DNA from: Papilionanthe hookeriana x Papilionanthe teres
Lineage: Eukaryota > Streptophyta > Magnoliopsida > Asparagales > Orchidaceae
Assembly (NCBI GenBank): GCA_022702705.1
Contig: CM040439.1
Coordinates: forward strand, 27,771,345 to 27,835,344
Length of the DNA stretch: 64,000 nt
Direction: 5' to 3'
Made by a program: the position numbers and the translations under genes. The notes under the pieces are model-generated. The model did not search any database and was not told where the DNA came from. It saw nothing but the letters and a program-made list of their open reading frames with translations. How positions within the stretch are numbered: the first letter of the stretch is position 1; every line of letters begins with the position of its first letter. Below, piece after piece: positions 48,168-58,599 of the stretch.

Positions 48168-51100
48168 CTAAAAAATAGTAAGAAAATAGTTCCTCAAACG
48201 GAGTTGTGGTGGCGGTCTGAAATGCAAAACGGATAAAAGCTATCTCAAACATACAGACCCTGAGTATCCATTTAGAGCGGTTGCAAAAAAGAAATTTCTT
48301 TTTTTAAAATTATTGTGGGTATTCTCAATTTTTTAGTTTTGAGAAGTCGGACAATTGCTAGTTTAAAACTATCACATTTTCCCATTCTATTTGTAAAAAA
48401 CTTCTTCTCATCATAGAAATTTCAAAAAAACCAATAAAAACTTTATTGCAAAAACGAAAGGTACCGGCATTCTAAAAAAGTAAATTCTAAAAAGCAAAGC
48501 AATTAAAGTTTACAAACAGCTACAACCGTCCCAAACAAACACCTAAATTTATAAAACAAAAAAAAAAAAAAAAAAAAAAAAAGGCTTCTGATAACCAAAA
48601 GAAAATTAAAACAGAAGCTAAATATGATAATCTGCAAATTTGTAAAAGAATATAATTGTGCGGACCTCATTTAAGTAAACACACAATTTACACCTCTACT
48701 AGTTGTGCATCTTAAATGTTCATAGGAGTCTATCTAAGTTCTCACAAAAGAAAGGATTTCCAAGCTAAAACTTCCAAGTTATTGTTGTAAATAGGCACGA
48801 AATCAAACGCTCGGCATAAAAATATGATAAGCTAACACTGAAACCTTAAAGTACCAAAGCAAAGCAAATGCGAAACTAATGACATAACTAAACCACAATT
48901 AATGCATTGATTATTGACCTTCGAGTACCTCCAACTAATGAATCATAATCAGCTTTGCTCAAAGCAGGAAAAAGTATGACTCCTAAATTGTAATTATAGA
49001 GGCATTTACATACATTCCACCCAATTCATATGTATTTACATATATATAACACCTAAATTTCACTTCTTTACATTTATAGCACTCAAATCCTTCATATCAA
49101 ATAAAAAAAAAACCACCGTTTTAACTTTTAAAAAGTGAGATACACCGTTTTCATAGGTAAGGTGGTGTGTATGTAAAAATTGAAGTTCAGGCGTTAGATA
49201 CGTAAATACATAGGAATTCAGTGGTATGTATGTAAATCTTCCATATGAATATGCATGAAACATTACAAAGGTATACAATAATTAATAATAAACAAAAAAA
49301 ATTGCAGAATCTGGTATTTCATATCTTAATAATACCTGTAAGGGGCTAAGAGAATTTAGCAATTTCTCAGCATCCTGCTGTCCATGGCTAGATGAAGGAA
49401 AAGCGAAAAGTCTTTCCAAAATTGACCTGGAACCAAGGACAATATTCGCTGCAGTAGATAACTTGATTGATATTAGCATTATTTGAAATAAGTTTTAAGA
49501 GCTATAATCAACTAAATAAATATAAAAATATAAATAAGAACCGCATAAATTGAAAGTGACGCTGTTATCAAAACTTGTAGAATTTTGCTTATTTTTTAGG
49601 GATAATTACATAATAGCACTCAAAATTTTGTTTGATTTTTATGAACAATAGAATCGATGCGTTTGCAATCATCACGATTAAACCATTGAGAATTTGAGGC
49701 GGCGTTTGGCTGCAACTAAAGCTTACGCTAAAAAGGATTTATCAAATCCGATAAATCCGGATTTATCAAATTCACATAGACAGAAGAGGTAGTGAACGAT
49801 AACGGAATAAATTCGCCATGCAATAGGATTCACTAAATCTGGATTTCCCTCGTAAAACAAATGAAATGCAGAAAAATATGATGGATGCGAGAAAATTCGA
49901 TTTAATGAAGCGTTGAATCTAATTTTAATTATTTTTTTTATATTTTTGGCTAGATTTAAGTTAAATTCATGCTTAAATCCTGTTAATAGAATGCTACCAA
50001 ACACGGCCTCAAAAGTGATAAATATGGGCTAGGGTTTTATAGTGAATTTTTATATTTGAGTGAGAATTTAAAAATATGATGAAAATGGGTGCTAGATTTG
50101 AAAATGATAATGTCTCGAATGCTATGTATGTAATTGTCCCTTCTTTTATTGCCAATAGAAGTGCGCATGAACCTACAGTTTGAGTTCAGTGTCATTGTTG
50201 AAATGCATTTAACCTTAATTTTCAAGACATTTGTTGCCAAAAGGTTCAAGTGTGATTCTACGGTTGTAAAACATTTAGCACTAAACATTATAAAGGTTAA
50301 ATTAATAACAGGAAGATTTACATCTATATGTATTTACTAGACTTCAATTTTTACATATCACCTTAACTATGCATGGAAAGGTGTATTTCACTTTCTAAAA
50401 ATTAAAATGGTGGTACTTTTTATGTAATATGAAAGATATAGTTGGTATAAATGTAAAAGTCAATGTTTAGGTGTTAGATATGTGAATACATAGGAGTTGG
50501 GTAGTATGTATGTAAATGCCTCTAAACTTCAATGAGATAATTAGTAGGAGGTTTAAAAAGTCCGTCGACATCATGCAGGGATCAATTAAGTAAATTTCAT
50601 ACAAAAATGTTCCTTTTTTGCACAAGAAGTAATCTTTGTAATGAGATATAAGTAATGATAAATACCTATCCACTGTGCCCATTGAGCAATCAATTGAGAA
50701 AAGAGAAACGTCCAATGAAGGTTTTCCTTCTTCCCATCATTCCATGGATCTTGATGGCTTCTATGACTACAATTCTTTAGACATTTACAAAATTTATAAT
50801 AAGTTGATGAGTATAAATTAGAACCTTCGTAAAGCATGTTTCACCGATTGAACACAAAAAAGGGGGAAATTTACATACAAAGCACACAATTTTTATGTAT
50901 TTACATATTTCACACCTACACATTCATATTTAGAGACGAGCATTGTGGTCTTTTAAATCTATGCATGAGAAGGTGCATTGCACTTTTAAAAAGTGGTAAT
51001 AGTACTATTTTAGATTTATTAAAGATTTTAAGTGCTATGTGTGTGAATATGAAAGTTTAGGTGTAAGATATGTAAATACATAAGAATTGTGTGATATGTA

Positions 51101-51283
51101 TGTAAATGCCACCCCAAAAAAAGCCTGATATCATACCACTTCTGATGAGCTCCCATCGTGATCATGGTTTCCGAGAAGTGGTTCACTTAGGGAATCCCCA
51201 CTTAAAAAATCCATGTGTTCATTTTTTCTTCCATCAACATCCCTATGATGAAGCCTCCTCCTTAAGCTTGCTGAAGCCATCAT
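43116..51283 (-). CDS. ELMO/CED-12 domain-containing protein, nine coding exons
   Basis: Joined exons on the minus strand: 51283-51137, 50774-50666, 49448-49336, 47404-47336, 46107-45992, 45634-45580, 44697-44577, 43578-43436 and 43217-43116. All have GT..AG introns and compatible phases, giving 324 residues, the usual length for plant ELMO proteins. In animals ELMO proteins act with DOCK factors in Rac activation; the molecular role of the short plant forms is poorly known. Visible marks: LRRRLHHRDVDGRK (7-20), SEPLLGN (33-39), LHWTFLFSQLIAQWAQW (68-84), LWKLAYPNRE (152-161), MGWQGTDPSTDFRGGGF (173-189), EWEYPFAVAGINISFML (219-235) and YCVAFRLMDAQWLAKRASYM. The ELMO domain covers about 118-290. 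Two adjacent ATGs (51283, 51280) open the frame; MAS is the usual family start. Introns hold at least 17 mobile elements. No break in the coding sequence is seen. Confidence 0.93.
43268..43406. mobile_element. TACM MITE copy 7 (short)
   Basis: Located in the last ELMO intron. Left CATTTACATACATACCACC and right GGAATGTATGTAAATATTCC pair; the middle is reduced to AAGTGAAGCTTTT. Confidence 0.8.
43874..44311. mobile_element. hAT-type MITE, family A copy 2
   Basis: In ELMO intron 8-9. Begins TAGGGCTGTTAACGATCC and ends GCTAAATTCACAGCACTA. The GAGTTATTTGGATCTGTTC and GGCTCAAA words are shared with the copies at 30182 and 46171. No clear target duplication remains. Confidence 0.75.
44398..44480. 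mobile_element. TACM MITE fragment 8
   Basis: The right end only: AATTGAGTGGTATGAATGTA preceded by AAGTTTGGGTATCAGA. In ELMO intron 8-9. Confidence 0.6.
44748..44832. mobile_element. TACM MITE fragment 9
   Basis: The right half: GGTGGTATAAATGTAAAG, then TTTAGGTGTTAGATATCTAA, then GGCATGTATGTAAATGCCC. In ELMO intron 7-8. Confidence 0.7.
44836..45027. mobile_element. TACM MITE copy 10 (left end truncated)
   Basis: It shows the family middle (CTTACCTATGCACAAAAAGG and TTTTGATGTGGTAT) and a full right end GGTATGTATGTAAATGCCCC. It follows fragment 9 directly in the same orientation. Confidence 0.75.
45090..45330. mobile_element. TACM MITE copy 11
   Basis: TTATTTACATATCTAACACC near the left and GCGGTATATATGTAAATTTC at the right pair. 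The outer left tip is diverged. Confidence 0.75.
45338..45536. mobile_element. TACM MITE copy 12
   Basis: Left GGGGCATTGACATACACACC, right GGCAGGTACGTAAATTTCCC. It lies 8 bp from copy 11 and 43 bp from the ELMO exon at 45580-45634. Confidence 0.75.
45694..45957. mobile_element. TACM MITE copy 13
   Basis: Left GGGAGCATTTACATACACAA, right TTGGTATGTAAATTTCCC. It fills most of the 357-bp intron between the exons ending at 45992 and starting at 45634. Confidence 0.82.
46171..46863. mobile_element. hAT-type MITE, family A copy 3, with nested Tourist insertion
   Basis: Begins TAGGGTCGTTAACGATCC and ends GCTAAATTCACAGCCCTA. Flanks GTTTAGAT and TTTCAGAT match at 6 of 8 bases. A Tourist-type element (46239-46434) sits inside. 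In ELMO intron 5-6 (47336-46107). Confidence 0.8.
46239..46434. mobile_element. Tourist-type MITE copy 3, nested, right end lost
   Basis: It starts after TTA with GGGTATGTGTGGGACAACTG and shares AAGCTAGG, TTTTTTGGAAAAGCCAGA and CGTTTTGAAAACGCATAAGC with the copy at 4275. The right end stops at AAGCTGCC, where family A sequence resumes, so a deletion took its second half and a few host bases. Confidence 0.75.
46940..47150. mobile_element. TACM MITE copy 14
   Basis: Left GGGAAATTTACATACAAACC, right GTATGTATGAAAATGCCCC. The 9-bp flanks ATATTTCAA (46931-46939) and ATAATTCAA (47151-47159) differ at one base. Confidence 0.87.
47581..48260. mobile_element. Harbinger-like MITE, 680 bp
   Basis: Left AGATCTGTTTGGGGTAGCTT pairs with the right-end complement GGGTCTGTATGTTTGAGATA. 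TAA precedes it and TGA follows. A poly(A) run lies at 48136-48164. Internal CGCCACAA and TTGTGGTGG words add a second inverted layer. It abuts the element at 48264. Confidence 0.65.
48264..48543. mobile_element. Harbinger-like MITE, 280 bp, abutting its neighbour
   Basis: Left GTATCCATTTAGAGCGGTTG pairs with the right-end complement GGTGTTTGTTTGGGACGGTT. TGA lies on the left and TAA on the right, so one trinucleotide serves both this element and the one ending at 48260. Confidence 0.65.
49001..49242. mobile_element. TACM MITE copy 15
   Basis: Left GGCATTTACATACATTCCAC, right GTGGTATGTATGTAAATCTT. Full family middle (CACTCAAATCCTTCATATCA). In ELMO intron 3-4. Confidence 0.83.
49599..50140. 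mobile_element. family F MITE copy 2, with nested element
   Basis: Left GGGATAATTACATAATAGCA pairs with the right end GCTATGTATGTAATTGTCCC. Its TTTTATATTTGAGTGAGAAT segment is shared with the copy at 2865. An unrelated element occupies 49696-50010. Confidence 0.65.
49696..50010. mobile_element. MITE nested in family F copy
   Basis: The tips GAGGCGGCGTTTGGCTGC and the right-end complement GAGGCCGTGTTTGGTAGC pair. AAATCC/GGATTTATC words recur inside. Target duplication unclear; hAT or Harbinger origin is possible. Confidence 0.65.
50311..50522. mobile_element. TACM MITE copy 16
   Basis: Right TAGTATGTATGTAAATGCC, middle CTATGCATGGAAAGGTGTAT; the left end lacks part of the terminal repeat. In ELMO intron 2-3. 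Confidence 0.75.
50864..51115. mobile_element. TACM MITE copy 17
   Basis: Left GGGAAATTTACATACAAAGC, right GATATGTATGTAAATGCC. It lies 22 bp from the donor site of the first coding exon (51137). Confidence 0.82.
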
Positions 51284-51880
51284 AAAATCAATAAAACCTA
51301 TAACAAAAGATAAAAGTATTTCAAGACAAGCATATAGATATTACTCCGTATTGCAGAATATTTTCAGTTGATAAATACCAATCGTGCATTTGGAATTCAG
51401 TAATGGATGTCCATGTAGTTGCAAAAAAATTGGGATAAATTTCATGATGATAATGTTAATGATGGTTATCAAAATGGCATCATGCAACACATCTAAGGAT
51501 CTACAATTCCTAATGCAACAAAATGATGTATTTGATGAAAATCATACATAATAGATTTGGAGTACGCAATCTCAAAGACTGTCAATTAAAACATAAATTC
51601 ACTTTCTGTTGATGAAAAATCAAAAAATTACAAGAAATTTAATCAAATGATTGATTGAATCAAATATATTCCTAGGAAATTTAAATACATAAAAAACCAA
51701 CACAATCAAAAAACTAAATTCTAGCCATTCTGACTAAAATCAACAATAGTAATAAAAACATGCTAAAATATTTACAAAAAAATAACAAGAGTTCACCAAA
51801 TAAAAGTAATTACAATACAAAACTGTCAAATTAGTCCCTACACTTGACTTAGCTTAAAAAAACAATATGAAGTTTTATTA

Positions 51881-51992
51881 AGCAAAAGATGCCTCCATAC
51901 ATGCCTCAAACAATCTAGTTATAAACATCTTATTAAAGCAAAAGATGCCTCCATACATGCCTCAAACAATCTAGTTATAAACATCTTATTAT
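51881..51992 (+). repeat. perfect two-copy tandem duplication, 56 bp
   Basis: The units start AGCAAAAGATGCCTCCATAC at 51881 and 51937 and appear identical over their length, so the event is recent. It lies in the 5' UTR intron of the ELMO gene. Confidence 0.9.
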
Positions 51993-52829
51993 TTTTCCCC
52001 TTGTCATTACAATAGTAAATCCCATAATGAATCACTTATTGAATGTAATAGAGCATAAAACTCTAAAAAACATAAAATGCATAGTTGTTGTTGTTGGTCA
52101 ATTATTAATTACTTTGATTTAATCTACATCAGAGATAATATACCCAAAAAAAAAAAAAAACTCAAATTTAAAGCACAACATTTCATTGTGTAATAATACT
52201 AAATGATCCTATGATGTTTTATTACATGCCAAATTGTTGTCAAAAATATATTTTATGAAAAAATACACCAAAAGATCAAGAACATGATTGACCATTCTCA
52301 GAAAATAAATTAGTGAATCAGCCAATTCAAAAATAGTTGTCTTTCATTTATAAAATCCATCTTTAGACATATAAAGCAAATTTTTATCCATCCTCATCTA
52401 GAATTATTACGAGATGATCGCTTCTCACATCAAGTTTAAACTATATAATATATCAATTAATCGTAGTCAATTTAGGTATAGATATCAATATTTCACGATG
52501 ATCTTGTTGATGGCTCTATTCCATGCACCAACTAGGCAACTAATACCTTTTTCGGTATAAGTAACAACATAACAACACACTTGCTTCCTAATGAATCAAT
52601 TCAAAGGCAAACCGTCTACTATAATTTAAACGAGATTATAAGAACATGTCTAGGTTTTTTTCATGTTGAAAAAACAATAATTGATCAACTTGAACAGCTC
52701 ATTGATCTACGTGCTTCATTCTTACAATGCTATTATTTTCTTTTCTCATCCCATTTTTATTGGATGTCTAAGATCACTTACAAATTCTTACATTGCACAT
52801 CGAAAATATGTCAACGTTGATCTTGAGGA

Positions 52830-53560
52830 GACCTAACGGTCTGGAGGATGAGTGTACGACGAAAGAGGGCACCGATAAAAGACCAGAAGATCCACTTATC
52901 CGACCGGATTTAGTTGTTTGAGCCAAAGTCATAGCTGATTAGATGCAGCAATCCAAGCTAAGCCAAGCTGAAGCCGCCGAGCCACTGGAGGATAAAAAGG
53001 CAACCAAGCAATTCGAGCCCAAACCATTCAAGCTAAAACAAGAAAAAATAGACATCTGAGTCAACCATTAAAAAAAAAGTCGACACAATGAAGTAGCCTA
53101 CATTTTGGTAGATATGACCCGAGAAAAGATGCAGTTTCACGATATCACCAATCATCTCATGTATGCCCCCAAGACTCCTCATCAAGAATCAAGAATTAAC
53201 AACGCAGCAAAGAATCTTATAGTCATCCCTTAGGGTCTCCTCAATAAGAAGGTAGCTACCTATTGAATTATGGTAACTCACCGTCTACTCGATAGTCTAG
53301 CGTCACTCTACCGACAAGTTTTTCTCACCAGCGCTCAAGGATTGACAACCAGACCCGATCACCCGATCGACAACACCGACCGAACTAGTCCGCCGACCCA
53401 AAGTCAACTAAGCTCAGTCGATTGACATCGCCGAATAACCCTAGCTGACTGAACCAGTCCTACCAAGCTGAAGCCAAACAAGCTCAGTCAAACAAGTCAA
53501 AGAGCATTCGAGCAATAGACTTGTAGCCGTAAAATATCAAAAATACCTTGTACAACCCCC
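52830..53560. other. higher-GC insert in the ELMO 5' UTR intron
   Basis: Composition shifts from AT-rich to C/GA-rich, with repeated ACCGACCGAACTAG-like and CCAAGCTGAAGCC words. It looks like the interior of a decayed retroelement, but no domain or LTR could be identified. Confidence 0.35.
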
Positions 53561-53890
53561 ATTAAAGCGAGGACAAAATTTTAATGTCACTCCATTTTCT
53601 TATCTCCGTTTAAAATAGAGAGATCATTTCATATATAGAAGCATAGCCAAAATTTAGCCAAAAAAATTCAGAAATTTCAACATGATTGATATGATTTAAT
53701 GTTCATCAGTGTTCTCTCTCATATTTCTCACGCTCTTTTTTCTTATGGCGTGATTTACGAACAAATCAGCATTCCACATACACAAAATCACAAACTCTAA
53801 CAAATGAAAAGATTGCTACGAAAGTCTGTTGTCAATTGAAAAAATCAAAATCACAATCGAATTAGTTTACGTGAAAGTGGGAGATCGTAC

Positions 53891-54090
53891 CAGAAACCCT
53901 AGATAGATATCAAATCTATCGATATAAGATCAGGACTCCAGCTCGACTAGGTGCAGGGTGAAACCCTATAGGCAATCAAAGTTCTCTCGCCGAAGCTCCA
54001 AATCGAAGGCCGGCTTCTTCTGACGCAATAAACTGCCTGCGGGAAATGATACTAATACGCCTCATTCCATAGTTTTTGTTGACTGGCACT
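53891..54090 (-). other. 5' UTR exon of the ELMO gene
   Basis: Minus-strand sequence ends GGGTTTCTG before GTACGATCTC (donor at 53890). The acceptor is TTGTTATAG ending at 51298, and the second exon starts at 51297. The resulting leader intron is 2.6 kb. The exon has the moderate GC content and CTCTCGC/CGGCTTC words of plant leaders. The upstream limit is estimated; a TATA box was not identified. Confidence 0.5.
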
Positions 54091-54179
54091 CCTCGGATGG
54101 GGAGATCGGGCGTGGGAGATTGAGGTTTTATGGAGTGGTTTTAGTAAGCTGCACGCGCCGGTTAATCGAACGGCGGATT

Positions 54180-55575
54180 GCTGTGGAATGGCTGGCGTTT
54201 AATCCGAGCCATAGTAGTTTAGATGCGATGCTGATTAATAATATGTTTGGATTTTAATAATAAGTTGATGCACAACGTTGTTCATCGAAAATTATTTCGG
54301 ATAAGAATGAACATTTTATCTCTGTATAGTAATGATGTTTACAATATAATTTTTATATCAATACATTATATACTTTTAAAGTAAATATAAATTATAGAAT
54401 ATTACAAAATAAATATAGACACATCACTTAACAGTGAGTAGCATGACTATCAAAATTAAACAATGATTATTAAAACAATAATTAATAATATTTTAATATT
54501 ATTTTTATAATGCAGACAACGTATATCACGAGCTAAGTCATCCTACAGGGATACTATTCATGCTCGATCACTTTCGGCAGTGGAACTTTCAGCCTATCTG
54601 CCCACCGGAAATAGTCACAGTTTTTCGTAATTCTCCGTGTGCACTTGTAAAACTATTTCCATAGTTATGTGGTGGACGTGAAGTGAACAAGGAATTTCAA
54701 ATTGCACAGTAGCAGTGCAATCCTCTGGAGGTACCAGAAATCTCCGAGCCCATATTTCCTAAAGACTTAAAAAAACATATCCTTAGACATATCACAAGTA
54801 ATTTATTAAATTTTATGCATTTGTGAAGTATTAGATAACTCAGTATATAAACCAACGAAGATGTCAATACAAGAAGATGACAGTCCTTATAAAGAAAGAG
54901 TTTTTAATTGTCTTTAACTCGTACCAAGCTCGTGTGTCACATATATACAAATCACCAAAGATAATAACCCTCCATAAGAAACTCAAAAAACCGTAGCACA
55001 AAAAAAAAGAGAACTTGGTTGCCTTAATTAGGATTTCATATATGACACCATTCAATAGCAACATACAGTCAACCAGAAGAACCCATAAGGTCAAACGTCT
55101 CATCATATACCTCCAAAACTACCAAAAAGAAAAAAAGAATTGCAAAAGAAAAAAATATATAAACAAATTGTGTGAAAAACCAAAACAGTAAATATCAAAT
55201 GCATAAGGAAAAAAAATAAACATGAACTGTATAAAATATGAATACATTAAATAGTGAATGTCTTCAACAACCATTACAATTAAAAGAAATAAAAACTAAT
55301 ATTCTCTCGAATCACCATCTAACTATAGCATTCGTAATTCATTCACTCAACCCAGTCATCTCGCTTGCACCTTCACCATATTGAGTGCAGGTTTCGAGAA
55401 CATTATTTTCGGCATGTGAGTGCATGTGCAAGATCCTCATCCACGCTACGGAAGTCGGTGTCGTTGTAGGAATGATACCGTTGAATATAATTTTGAAGAG
55501 ATGAACCACTTCGCGCACTTTGCGTAAATTTAATATTTCTAGAATTTGATACAGACGAGTATAAATATTCAATAA
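54180..55575. other. intergenic sequence upstream of ELMO, nothing recognised
   Basis: AT-rich, with no supportable frame or element end. The promoter of the minus-strand gene should lie at the left edge. Confidence 0.4.
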
Positions 55576-55579
55576 TCGC

Positions 55580-57240
55580 AGATGTTATTTTTCAACGCAA
55601 GTATACGTATTGCCCAAGTAATACAGAGCTTTAATGGAGTCCTGTATATCGATCCCATAGGGATAGTTCAAAGACAACGGACTAGGATTAAAGAAACTAA
55701 TTTAAAATCACAACTTAATAAATCAAATTGTTTATCTGTCACTAATATGTAATCGTAAATAAGATGAAATTTTAATAAACTAGTTCTACTAACAGTTAAC
55801 TAATTCTACTAATAAAGTGAAGTTCAAATATATAAGCAAAAATCTTTCTCCTTATTAAGAAATTTAAGTGAATAGATAATTAAAATTAGTTTAAATTTGT
55901 GTTGTGTCAAATAGGAGCATACCTATTTTTTACCATTTGGTCCAAGCATAAAGAACATTGACTAGTCATATACTTGTTTACTGAATCTGCGGCTAGGCTG
56001 GGAGGATACGGCTCTCACTTCGGAGCTCTCACGTTCCCCTCGCCTGAGGGCTAACATCTACACTTCAGCACCCAAACGATAGGACCGAATTGAAGATTTT
56101 AGTCTGTCACTCTAAAATCTCCAATTCTACGCTCGATAAATATTATTTTCCTATTTATTTGCACCATACTTTCAAAGACTTTGACCTCCCTGAATCTCGG
56201 ATGTAATCTTCACTATAGTTGTTAAACTCAACATATTTTAACTAATCAATTGGCCATATTAAAAGTAAATTAAGATTTAAGTGAAAAGATTATCACAACT
56301 TCTTTAAAATTTTCTTGACACACTAATTTAAATTACAATTTCACTAAAATATCAAAACAAGGTGAAAGACAGAAAAACAACACAGATTTCATAAAAAGAT
56401 ACGACAACTTGGATTTCATATATAAAAACAAAGTTTTACAAACTAAAATAAGTAAATACAACTTATCTCGAATTCCTCCCCAAGCAAACTCCGTGAAGTT
56501 CCTCTGAATCTCTTCCTTTCTTTACAACACGCAAAATTCTCATTCGAAATGGCAAGGAGGAAAAAATCTCTCACTTCTCTTCCACTCTTACAATCTCTCA
56601 AAGAATCCCTCACAAATATCACTTATTGAACTCACTATCTAAAACAAGACACTAACTAAAACTCTAGAAAGCCTTTGGACTCACTAAACACACACTCTCG
56701 ACACTCTATATGACACACTACGGACTCGGTGGACACACTGACTCCTCCATTTTCAGCCCCAAATTTTTTATTTTAAAGTAGTTGAAGAGTTTCCCAAGCA
56801 TCCCTTCAAACATCGTCCATATTCGATGCACCTCGTGAGAGAACCGTCGATCTCGCCGTCAACGGCCTCGAGCGCGCCGTAGGCGACCTTCTAGAATACT
56901 TAGCCTCGGACTCCCTTTCATAGAGCCCCACTGTCGGCGGCCTCGATCTCGCCGTCGGCGAGCTTTCTTGTAATATTTTCTGAACTCTTGGGAAAATCCG
57001 TCATCAGCGCCGTCGAGCTCGCCGTCGGCGCCCTAGATCAATTTTTCATATTTTTAGTCTTTTTTGCTCCAAATTCACTCATTTTTTGATTTTTTCGCTC
57101 TATTGTCCATAAATCAACATACTTGCAACAAATCATCAAAAATACCTTTCTTTAAAGTGCAATATCATCAAAATCGATATAAAATAGGCATGAAAATCTT
57201 AACATAATTTCAGTGTGTCAAGAGACGTCATGACAATCAC
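55580..57240. mobile_element. probable LTR-retrotransposon remnant
   Basis: It opens with CGCAAGTATACGTATTGCCC, AAGTAATACAGAG and TATCGATCCCATAGGGATAG, words common at the edge of long plant retroelement LTRs or 3' regions. No coding domain was found. The right part holds the GC-rich repeats at 56843-57042. Confidence 0.4.
56843..57042. repeat. three spaced GC-rich repeats CTCGCCGTCGGCG
   Basis: ATCTCGCCGTCAACGGCCTC, ATCTCGCCGTCGGCGAGC and AGCTCGCCGTCGGCGCCC occur 60-90 bp apart in otherwise AT-rich DNA. Each is partly self-complementary. Confidence 0.65.
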
Positions 57241-57589
57241 AATTTGCATATATTTGGGAAATGAGTAAGACAATTATCACGAAGTATAACACATTTCTTT
57301 TTTCAAATACCAAAAGTATTTAATGACACTACGTAAGATAAACTGTCTTTTATTGAACATTTATTCCCTATTCAGCATGACATTGCTAGCTCGCTCAAAA
57401 TTGGTATGTGGTATCTCTTATTAGGATAGGACTTGAGGTACCCTCGCTGCAACGGATACTCAACATCGACCAAATAGGATTTATTTGATATGAATTGAAT
57501 GATTAGTATTGAAAAAAATAATAATTAAGAGAGTAGCTTAATCTCAAATGAACCTGTGGGTGGATGTAGGAAGTTGTATTTGTTATTTT

Positions 57590-58350
57590 GTTTTGTAGAT
57601 TTGAAAATTTGACTGTAATGTGCACTGCCCTCCCAATCGGGCACGACAAAAGTGAAGCATATGTTGAAGTCGCATATCGCCATGTCCTACATTAAGGACC
57701 ATAACAACCGATAAATGTAATCTTCTCGTTATTTGGAACATGTGCATCAAAGTATATTTCATTGATTGCTCCAATATAATTCTAGAAATGAAGGGTTGCA
57801 TAATTACAACATTTATATAAAAATTGAATGAAATAAATATAATAAATTATCTTAAGGTGTGACATATATCACGCTTCGTGCAAAATCTCTGTGAGGGTTC
57901 GTTCAAATGCAGGATATATTGGTTTTATGACTTCTAAAGAAAAAGTGACAAGTGCTTCAACTCTACTGAGAATTATATGCAAATCATTTCAAAAGAGTGT
58001 CGAAATCACTCCATAACTCATTGCATTGATTCACTTTATGATAATATGCAAAGGTTATAGCTAACACCTCTCAGTCGTTCTGGATGAGTCATCAAGTCCA
58101 TAATTTCTATGTAGTTTCTCGAACAAATGGTGAATATCGTCTGTGTCTTGCGGAACGTATTACTAAATGTTGTTGAGTGACCCTCAAGCAACTCCCCATC
58201 CCATTTGTCGTAGACATATGAAGATGTTATGTACAAGGAGTGCTCTATGTATGAGATATAATAATTGTACATTGAGCATACTGCAGCAGCAACTATTCTG
58301 CGCCTTTCTCCAGTGGCATTCATATATTTCAGTATTGAAGTGACTAACAT
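57590..58350 (-). pseudogene. PIF/Harbinger transposase, decayed
   Basis: Minus-strand frames carry NYGLDDSS (about 58105), EVIKPIYPAFERT (about 57935), then after a likely intron (acceptor TTTCTAG near 57785) NYIGAIN, HVPNNEKITFIGCYGP and MAICDFNICFTFVVPDWEGS (about 57690-57630). This is the order of the DDE domain of plant PIF/Harbinger transposases: the GAIDGTH block, then AVCDFDMRFTF...GWEGSAHD. The first catalytic block reads GAIN rather than GAID, and frame changes are present, so it is inactive. The intron before the GAID block is also typical. A Myb/SANT frame lies upstream on the same strand. Confidence 0.8.
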
Positions 58351-58599
58351 ATAAGCATCAATTACTTAACTATAATCATATAATGTTTTGAATAAAACCA
58401 ACATAATCAAATGACATTACTTAAGTTAATGAAAAACATAACGAGGAATGAAAAACTCTAAGTAAGGTGGCATGTTTAAAGCAGCATAAATATTCAAACT
58501 AGCATGAAAAACATAAACAAATAAACATGTCCAAAGAAAATAAACAAATAACAAATATGAAATGTCCTAGAAGAATCTAATAAACAGAAAGTGCCCTCA

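Noticed and set aside
44628..51060. Similar peptides (with TYIPLNSYVFTYLTP-like text) recurring in several small frames
   Set aside because: They are translations of the TACM terminal repeats in different copies, not a protein family.
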